From the NCBI RefSeq assembly GCF_021130785.1, contig NC_060207.1, forward strand, positions 1,200,501 through 1,264,500: a stretch of 64,000 nt of DNA, read 5' to 3'. The position numbers and the translations under genes were made by a program. The DNA is from Homalodisca vitripennis (lineage: Eukaryota; Arthropoda; Insecta; Hemiptera; Cicadellidae). This document shows, piece after piece, positions 56,753-64,000 of the stretch; the stretch's first letter is position 1, and each line of letters begins with the position of its first letter. Below the pieces are notes generated by a model. The model was not told the origin of the DNA and searched no databases. It worked only from the letters and a program-made list of their open reading frames with translations.

Positions 56753-57338
56753 ATGGGGAAGTGGAAAGCCTTCGTACAAGGTTATCACCAAGCGTGTGCT
56801 GTTGGTGACGGACAGCCATGGGAGGGAGCTCCACCATCTCCTGGAGAGGTCCAGTGACTATGCAGTGACGGCAATTGTGTCCCCCAACGGCACTATGAAT
56901 TACATCTTGCTGACAATGCACTCATTCACCAAGAGAAATACGATGAAGTGATAGTCATGGCTGGGACCAATGACATTAACGACCAAGGGTACGTGAACAA
57001 TGATTTTTTTAATGCACTAGGCAAGTTAATTGAACTGTGTAAATTGAACAATGTTACTATTATTAACTTGCCTAGGAGGAGAGACTGCTGTTTCGCCTGC
57101 CGTGCATCGTGCACGTGCAAGCCTGAATTTGACATTAAAAAATTTAAATTGTGCCAATTTTATTGACATTTCTGATTTCAAAAGACAATTTTTTACATCT
57201 CATGGCTTGCACATGAATATGCACGGCAAGCATGAACTTGCTGCTGTCATTTTAAATTTAATTGGTGACAAATCTGAGAAAAAAATTATCTTTACTTTTC
57301 ACGAACAAGTACGGCGCATTAGACGCCCAAAAAACTAA
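56753..57338 (+). pseudogene. ORF1, right unit 3, several frameshifts
   Basis: An extra G in codon 6 (GGAAAGCC), two extra bases near 56911 (TTGCTGAC) and the C insertion shared with right unit 2 (near 57084). All three SGNH motifs are readable but in different frames. Confidence 0.9.
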
Positions 57339-57454
57339 ATTCTGTTGGTAGAGTGTTGTCATTTACTCGTGGATTTAGTGATTGATTTTCATTTTTCACG
57401 GTTTTAAATTCCAATTACTTTTTCCATTTATCATTGTAATTAATTTAATTTAAC

Positions 57455-58240
57455 ATGATGCCTCAAAATCGACGCGTAGAGTTGCCCGATTGTAGGGTCC
57501 TGCTACGTAGATTGTCGACAGAAGAAATTGGCAACTATTTGGCCGTTCGTGACGTACGAATTGCCGTTAACGAGCGGCCAAATAATGAGGCCGAAATTAA
57601 TATTGTTCTGCCCCGTGGAAATAATGTAAATATCAATGACATTGTGAATCCACGAGTAAACCCGCCACGTCGCGTCCTTCCTCCGATGAGGCGACATGCT
57701 GACGTACCCCACCGGGTTACGTATAGGTCTGCCCTGTTGTATGGAGCCGAATCGGTGGAAAATGTTCCGATCAGTTCATTGGGACGTTTTCAGGTACGTT
57801 GTCGTATATGTGACGCCAAATATTTTTCTGAAGAAGCCTGTAATCGGCAAGGACTGTACATGCAATGTTGCAATTTGGGTAAGGTTGAAATTCCTGCACT
57901 TGGCCCGTGTCCAGAAGAACTACGTGGTTTTCTGACCGGAGAAGACGCGGCGGACGTTGAGTTTCGCAGAAACATCAGAACGGTGAATTCAAATTTTGCA
58001 ATGGCGTCATTCAAAGCACAATCGCCCGTTGACAGGAATGTAGGCCAAGGTCATTGGTGTTTCTGCATCTCGGGCCAAGTGTATCATTACACGGAACCGG
58101 TTCCGGTTCGGATGGCTCCTTTACACAAGCTGAATCAGCACTATTTCATAGACACTGAGGAGGCTTGCCACGAAAGAAACGCCCTTATTAGAGGTCGCGT
58201 AAGGGAAGCCACGATCCGAACAATTGACCAAATGATGTAA
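57455..58240 (+). CDS. ORF2: truncated Helitron N-terminal domain, right unit 3
   Basis: Intact 261 aa with RICD and SEEAC variants. It shares QHYFIDTEEACHERN and RGRVREAT with right units 2, 4 and 5, so these form one subgroup. Confidence 0.85.
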   Translation: MMPQNRRVELPDCRVLLRRLSTEEIGNYLAVRDVRIAVNERPNNEAEINIVLPRGNNVNINDIVNPRVNPPRRVLPPMRRHADVPHRVTYRSALLYGAESVENVPISSLGRFQVRCRICDAKYFSEEACNRQGLYMQCCNLGKVEIPALGPCPEELRGFLTGEDAADVEFRRNIRTVNSNFAMASFKAQSPVDRNVGQGHWCFCISGQVYHYTEPVPVRMAPLHKLNQHYFIDTEEACHERNALIRGRVREATIRTIDQMM

Positions 58241-59463
58241 AAGCATTTCATATATTGTTTTCTATTTCAGTTTGGTGCCGTTCCGGCCAGAAAAGTGATT
58301 TCTACAGTGAAGTTAGTAATTTTTCATTATAGTAAATAATTTTATTTTAGTATTTGACATGTACAGCATTATATCATGATTCTTATGTCTTCATTCTAGC
58401 AAATTTCAAGCGGCTTATATTTTGCTTTGTACTGTACAGATGAAAAGTATTCAATTAGTATACATGATATAAAAAATTAAAATGAATTGCTATTGAGTGT
58501 TGTTTGATATTTAAAAAATCGGAAAAGAAAGTAATTTCTTTATTGCAAACCTTTCATTATTGTGGAGAAACAGTTGCTATAAGGATTGTTGACTTCAAAT
58601 GTATTACGTTACAGATGTGGTAAGAGCATTTCATATATTGTTTTCTATTTTAGTTTGGAGCCGTTTGTTACACCAACTATTTTGTACCGTCAATTAAGTA
58701 ATTTTTCATTAGAAATTATAACTTATTTAAATATGGAACGAAATTTCGTGTACATTGTAAACAGCGTTTTGATACTACAAGTTTCAATTAATAATGTATT
58801 TATACAACGTTAAATGAATAATAATAATTTACATGAGGAATTCCTTTATAATATGGTTAAAAGTAAATGTAACTGTCCATTTATATAATTTAACATACTA
58901 TTGAATTTATTTGTTCTATTTAATGAATTTAAAAATACTTTAGTAGCAATAATATTGTGTTGACAACAATGGGAAAACATTTTTTTTTTTAAGAACTGAA
59001 AAACCAAAACTTCTTTTTCTTTTCAGACTAACGTTGTTTTAGATCACCATTTTATAGTGTGTTTTACATTATCACTGAAATTAAACATATTTAATTTTCA
59101 TGTTAAATGTAGAACATTATAAACATTTGAATTTTTATATACTATCCTGTAACGTGTTGAATTTCAAACATTGTGCTAATTGTATCAAATACATTGTTTC
59201 ATGTGATAATGCTGCACTTTTTGTTAAACTTTGACAATTTCATTTACAGCAACGTCATTGTCACCACTGGCCTTTCCAGTGAGTGTTTCCTCACATTTTG
59301 TTACGTGTTCCACTTTCCAACGTAAGTTGAAATAAAAGTATTTCTTTGTAATAATAATGAATTCAAGTGTGTTACCTATATTTACGAAATGATTTCAGAC
59401 AACTAATATTTTTTATTATGGAAGGATGAATGTACGTATACTTAAAAGAATTCTGTTATTTAG

Positions 59464-60049
59464 ATGGGGAAGTGGAAGCCTTCGTACAAGGTTATCACCA
59501 AGCGTGTGCTGTTGGTGACGGACAGCCATGGGAGGGAGCTCCACCATCTCCTGGAGAGGTCCAGTGATTATGCAGTGACGGCAATTGTGTCCCCCAACGG
59601 CACTATGAACTATATTGCTTGAGAACAATGCACTCATTCACCAAGAGAAATACGATGAAGTGATAGTCATGGCTGGGACCAATGACATTAACGACCAAGG
59701 GTACGTGAACAATGATTTTTTTAATGCACTAGGCAAGTTGATTGAACTGTGTAAATTGAACAATGTTAGTATTATTAACTTGCCTAGGAGGAGAGACTGT
59801 GTTTCGCCTGCCGTGCATCGTGCACGTGCAAGCCTGAATTTGACTTTAAAAAATTTAAAGTGTGCCAATTTTATTGACATTTCACATTTCAAAAGAGACT
59901 TTTTTACATCTCATGGCTTGCACATGAATATGCACGGCAAGCATGAACTTGCTGCTGTCATTTTGAATTCAATTGGTGACAAATCTGAGAAAAAAATTAT
60001 CTTTACTTTTCACGAACAAGTAAGGCGCATTAGACGCCCAAAAAACTAA
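59464..60049 (+). pseudogene. ORF1, right unit 4, frameshift
   Basis: Four extra bases near 59618 (GCTTGAGAAC) end the N-terminal frame. From 59630 to 60049 the frame is open with MAGTND and HGLHMN. RRRDCVSPAV shows a cleaner variant at the place where units 2 and 3 have the C insertion. Confidence 0.9.
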
Positions 60050-60165
60050 ATTCTGTTGGTAGAGTGTTGTCATTTACTCGTGGATTTAGTGATTGATTTT
60101 CATTTTCTACGGTTTTAAATTCCAATTACTTTTTCTATTTATAATTGTAATTAATTTAATTTAAC

Positions 60166-60951
60166 ATGATGCCTCAAAATCGACGCGTACAGTTGCCCGA
60201 TTGTAGGGTCCTGCTACGTAGATTGTCGACAGAAGAAATTGGCAACTATTTGGCCGTTCGTGACGTACGAATTGCCGTTAACGAGCGGCCAAATAATGAG
60301 GCCGAAATTAATATTGTTCTGCCCCGTGGAAATAATGTAAACATCAATGACATTGTGAATCCACGAGTAAACCCGCCACGTCGCGTCCTTCCTCCGATGA
60401 GGCGACATGCTGACGTACCCCACCGGGTTACGTATAGGTCTGCCCTGTTGTATGGAGCCGAATCGGTGGAAAATGTTCCGATCAGTTCATTGGGACGTTT
60501 TCAGGTACGTTGTCGTATATGTGACGCCAAATATTTTTCTGAAGAAGCCTGTAATCGGCAAGGACTGTACATGCAATGTTGCAATTTGGGTAAGGTTGAA
60601 ATTCCTGCACTTGGCCCGTGTCCAGAAGAACTACGTGGTTTTCTGACCGGAGAAGACGCGGCGGACGTTGAGTTTCGCAGAAACATCAGAACGGTGAATT
60701 CAAATTTTGCAATGGCGTCATTCAAAGCACAATCGCCCGTTGACAGGAATGTAGGCCAAGGTCATTGGTGTTTCTGCATCTCGGGCCAAGTGTATCATTA
60801 CACGGAACCGGTTCCGGTTCGGATGGCTCCTTTACACAAGCTGAATCAGCACTATTTCATAGACACTGAGGAGGCTTGCCACGAAAGAAACGCCCTTATT
60901 AGAGGTCGCGTAAGGGAAGCCACAATCCGAACAATAGACCAAATGATGTAA
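60166..60951 (+). CDS. ORF2: truncated Helitron N-terminal domain, right unit 4
   Basis: Intact 261 aa, starting MMPQNRRVQL (E9Q, shared with right unit 5). Cysteines kept. Confidence 0.85.
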   Translation: MMPQNRRVQLPDCRVLLRRLSTEEIGNYLAVRDVRIAVNERPNNEAEINIVLPRGNNVNINDIVNPRVNPPRRVLPPMRRHADVPHRVTYRSALLYGAESVENVPISSLGRFQVRCRICDAKYFSEEACNRQGLYMQCCNLGKVEIPALGPCPEELRGFLTGEDAADVEFRRNIRTVNSNFAMASFKAQSPVDRNVGQGHWCFCISGQVYHYTEPVPVRMAPLHKLNQHYFIDTEEACHERNALIRGRVREATIRTIDQMM

Positions 60952-62187
60952 AAGCATTTCATATATTGTTTTCTATTTCAGTTTGGTGCCGTTCCGGCCA
61001 GAAAAGTGATTTCTACAGTGAAGTTAGTAATTTTTCATTATAGTAAATAATTTTATTTTAGTATTTGACATGTACAGCATTATATCATGATTCTTATGTC
61101 TTCATTCTAGCAAATTTCAAGCGGCTTATATTTTTTCGTACTGTACAGATGAAAAGTATTCAATTAGTATACATGATATAAAAAATTAAAATGAATTGCT
61201 ATTGAGTGTTTGATATTTAAAAAATCGGAAAAGAAAGTAATTTCTTTATTGCAAACCTTTCATTTTTGTGGAGAAACAGTTGCTATAAGGATTGTTGACT
61301 TGAAATGTATTACGTTACAAATGCGGTAAAAGCATTTCATATATTGTTTTGTATTTCTATTTTAGTTTGGAGCCGTTGGTTACACCAACTATTTTGTACC
61401 GTCAATTAAGTAATTTTTTTCATTAGAAATTATAACATATTTAAATATGGAACGAAATTTCGTGTACATTGTAAACAGCGTTTTGATACTACAAGTTTCA
61501 ATTAATAATGTATTTATACAACGTTAAATGAATAATAATAATTTACATGAGGAATTCCTTTATAATATGGTTTAAAAGTAAATGTAACGGTCCATTTATA
61601 TAATTTAACATACTAATTGAATTTATTTGTTCTATTTAATGAATTTAAAAATACTTTAGTAGCAATAATATAGTGTTGACAACAATGGAAAAAACATTTT
61701 TTTTTTTAAGAACTGAAAAACCAAAATTTCTTTTTGTTTTCAGACTAACGTTGTTTTGGATCACCATTTTATAGTGTGCGTTTTACATTATCACTGAAAT
61801 TAAACATATTTAATTTTCATGTTAAATGTAGAACATTATAAACATTTGAATTTGTATATATACTATCCTGTAACGTGTTGAATTTCAAACATTGTGCTAA
61901 TTGTATCAAATACATTGTTTCATGTGATAATGCTGCACTTTTTGTTTAAACTTTGACAATTTCATTTACAGCAACGTCATTGTCACCACTGGCCTTTCCA
62001 GTGAGTGTTTCCTCACATTTTGTTACGTGTTCCACTTCCAACGTAAGTTGAAATAAAAGTATTTCTTTGTAATAATAATGAATTCAAGTGTGTTACCTAT
62101 ATTTACGAAATGATTTCAGACAACTAATATTTTTTTGTATTATCAAAGGATGAATGTACGTATACTTAAAAGAATTCTGTTATTTAG

Positions 62188-62770
62188 ATGGGGAAGTGGA
62201 AAACTTCGTACAAGGTTATCACCAAGCGTGTGCTGTTTGGTCACGGACAGCCATGGGAGGGAGCTCCACCATCTCCTGGAGAGGTCCAGTGATTATGCAG
62301 TGACGGCAATTGTGTCCCCCAACGGCACTATGAACTATATTGCTGACAATGCACTCATTCACCAAGACATTACGATGAAGTGATAGTCATGGCTGGGACC
62401 AACGACATTAACGACCAAGGTTGTACGTGAACAATGATTTTTTTGATGCACTAGGCAAGTTGATTGAACTGTGTAAATTGAACAATGTTAGTATTATCAA
62501 CTTGCCTAGGAGGAGAGACTGTGTTTCGCCTGCCGTGCATCGTGCACGTGCAAGCCTGAATGCAACTTTAAAAAATTCAAGTGTGCCAATTTTATTGACA
62601 TTTCACATTTCAAAAGAGACTTTTTTACATCTCATGGCTTGCACATGAACATGCACGGCAAGCATGAACTTGCTGCCGTCATTTTAAATTCAATTGGTGA
62701 GAAATCTGAAAAAAAAATTTTGTACACTTTTCACGAACAAGTAAGGCGCATTAGACGCCCAAAAAACTAA
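62188..62770 (+). pseudogene. ORF1, right unit 5, several frameshifts
   Basis: An extra T near 62236 (GCTGTTTGGTC), a lost base near 62369 (AGACATTACG), inserted bases near 62421 (GGTTGTACG) and a loss near 62577. DSHGR, MAGTND and HGLHMN remain readable in separate frames. It is the most damaged ORF1 in the right array. Confidence 0.9.
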
Positions 62771-62886
62771 ATTCTGTTGGTAGAGTGTTGTCATTTACTC
62801 GTGGATTTAGTGATTGATTGTCATTTTCTACGGTTTTAAATTCCAATTACTTTTTCTATTTATAATTGTAATTAATTTAATTTAAC

Positions 62887-63672
62887 ATGATGCCTCAAAA
62901 TCGACGCGTACAGTTGCCCGATTGTAGGGTCCTGCTACGTAGATTGTCGACAGAAGAAATTGGCAACTATTTGGCCGTTCGTGACGTACGAATTGCCGTT
63001 AACGAGCGGCCAAATAATGAGGCCGAAATTAATATTGTTCTGCCCCGTGGAAATAATGTAAACATCAATGACATTGTGAATCCACGAGTAAACCCGCCAC
63101 GTCGCGTCCTTCCTCCGATGAGGCGACATGCTGACGTACCCCACCGGGTTACGTATAGGTCTGCCCTGTTGTATGGAGCCGAATCGGTGGAAAATGTTCC
63201 GATGAGTTCATTGGGACGTTTTCAGGTACGTTGTCGTATATGTGACGCCAAATATTTTTCTGAAGAAGCCTGTAATCGGCAAGGACTGTACATGCAATGT
63301 TGCAATTTGGGTAAGGTTGAAATTCCTGCACTTGGCCCGTGTCCAGAAGAACTACGTGGTTTTCTGACCGGAGAAGACGCGGCGGACGTTGAGTTTCGCA
63401 GAAACATCAGAACGGTGAATTCAAATTTTGCAATGGCGTCATTCAAAGCACAATCGCCCGTTGACAGGAATGTAGGCCAAGGTCATTGGTGTTTCTGCAT
63501 CTCGGGCCAAGTGTATCATTACACGGAACCGGTTCCGGTTCGGATGGCTCCTTTACACAAGCTGAATCAGCACTATTTCATAGACACTGAGGAGGCTTGC
63601 CACGAAAGAAACGCCCTTATTAGAGGTCGCGTAAGGGAAGCCACGATCCGAACAATAGACCAAATGATGTAA
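62887..63672 (+). CDS. ORF2: truncated Helitron N-terminal domain, right unit 5
   Basis: Intact 261 aa, nearly the same as right unit 4 (M for I in PMSSLGRF). It is the last complete frame before the window end; the first 380-bp repeat follows and is cut at 64000. Confidence 0.85.
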   Translation: MMPQNRRVQLPDCRVLLRRLSTEEIGNYLAVRDVRIAVNERPNNEAEINIVLPRGNNVNINDIVNPRVNPPRRVLPPMRRHADVPHRVTYRSALLYGAESVENVPMSSLGRFQVRCRICDAKYFSEEACNRQGLYMQCCNLGKVEIPALGPCPEELRGFLTGEDAADVEFRRNIRTVNSNFAMASFKAQSPVDRNVGQGHWCFCISGQVYHYTEPVPVRMAPLHKLNQHYFIDTEEACHERNALIRGRVREATIRTIDQMM

Positions 63673-64000
63673 AAGCATTTCATATATTGTTTTCTATTTC
63701 AGTTTGGTGCCGTTCCGGCCAGAAAAGTGATTTCTACAGTGAAGTTAGTAATTTTTCATTATAGTAAATAATTTTATTTTAGTATTTGACATGTACAGCA
63801 TTATATCATGATTCTTATGTCTTCATTCTAGCAAATTTCAAGCGGCTTATATTTTTGTACTGTACAGATGAAAAGTATTCAATTAGTATACATGATATAA
63901 AAAATTAAAATGAATTGCTATTGAGTGTTTGATATTTAAAAAATCGGAAAAGAAAGTAATCTCTTTATTGCAAACCTTTCATTTTTGTGGAGAAACAGTT

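Larger units (their letters stand above)
51412..64000 (+). repeat. Right tandem array of the 2.7-kb unit, open at the window end
   Basis: Five head-to-tail units with ORF2 starts at 52038, 54740, 57455, 60166 and 62887 (periods 2702, 2715, 2711, 2721). All belong to the PPMRRHADV variant that in the left array appears only in units 5 and 6. The first unit is truncated at its 5' side by the minisatellite. Shared ORF1 lesions between neighbours show that already broken units were copied. The array continues past 64000. Confidence 0.95.

Overview
This is a repeat-dense stretch of a eukaryotic nuclear genome, most likely an arthropod and probably an insect. The evidence is GT-AG introns inside transposon genes, an R1-like retrotransposon fragment, Helitron ends of a type I associate with insect genomes, and Ty3/gypsy, piggyBac-like and Ginger/KRBA2-like elements. 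I see no host gene, rRNA or tRNA. The species cannot be named from the sequence alone.

The dominant structure is a head-to-tail array of a roughly 2.7 kb unit, all on the + strand. It occupies about 4.1-19.3 kb, persists in broken form through 26.1-45.4 kb, and resumes at 51.4 kb to the window end, where it is still running. Each unit carries ORF1, a 193-aa SGNH/GDSL-esterase-like protein, then about 115 bp, then ORF2, a 261-aa protein with a CxxC...CC cysteine motif. About 1.2 kb of AT-rich DNA follows, containing a roughly 380-bp sub-repeat with splice-site-like sequences. ORF2 is recognisable because one copy (39658-45419) does not stop where the others do. It continues into a Rep nuclease with an HUH motif and a KYxxKYxxK motif, then a PIF1-like helicase. 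The array is therefore an amplified, truncated 5' part of a Helitron (here Helitron-A) that lacks Rep and helicase.

Layout: 1-2.75 kb, AT-rich DNA with a (TA)n tract; 2.76-4.12 kb, R1-like reverse transcriptase fragment (-); 4.12-19.33 kb, left array; 19.71-26.13 kb, Ty3/gypsy retrotransposon (-) with one full and one truncated LTR; 26.13-27.83 kb, another unit; 27.83-30.51 kb, Jockey/CR1-like non-LTR retrotransposon (-); 30.51-32.51 kb, ORF2 tail and four 380-bp repeats; 32.51-37.82 kb, a second, unrelated Helitron (Helitron-B, -) inserted precisely between A and T; 37.82-45.42 kb, the Helitron-A copy with Rep and helicase, split by a 1-kb piggyBac-like element at TTAA; 45.4-46.9 kb, AT-rich DNA; 46.95-51.41 kb, a 78-bp minisatellite split by a 3,035-bp Ginger/KRBA2-like transposon with 280-bp inverted repeats and a TATA duplication; 51.41-64 kb, right array.

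No enzyme-coding element here is fully intact: all carry stops, frameshifts or truncations. What remains open is the small pair ORF1/ORF2. ORF1 is intact in four left-array units. ORF2 is an open frame in nine units, including the last four of the right array, where every ORF1 copy is damaged.
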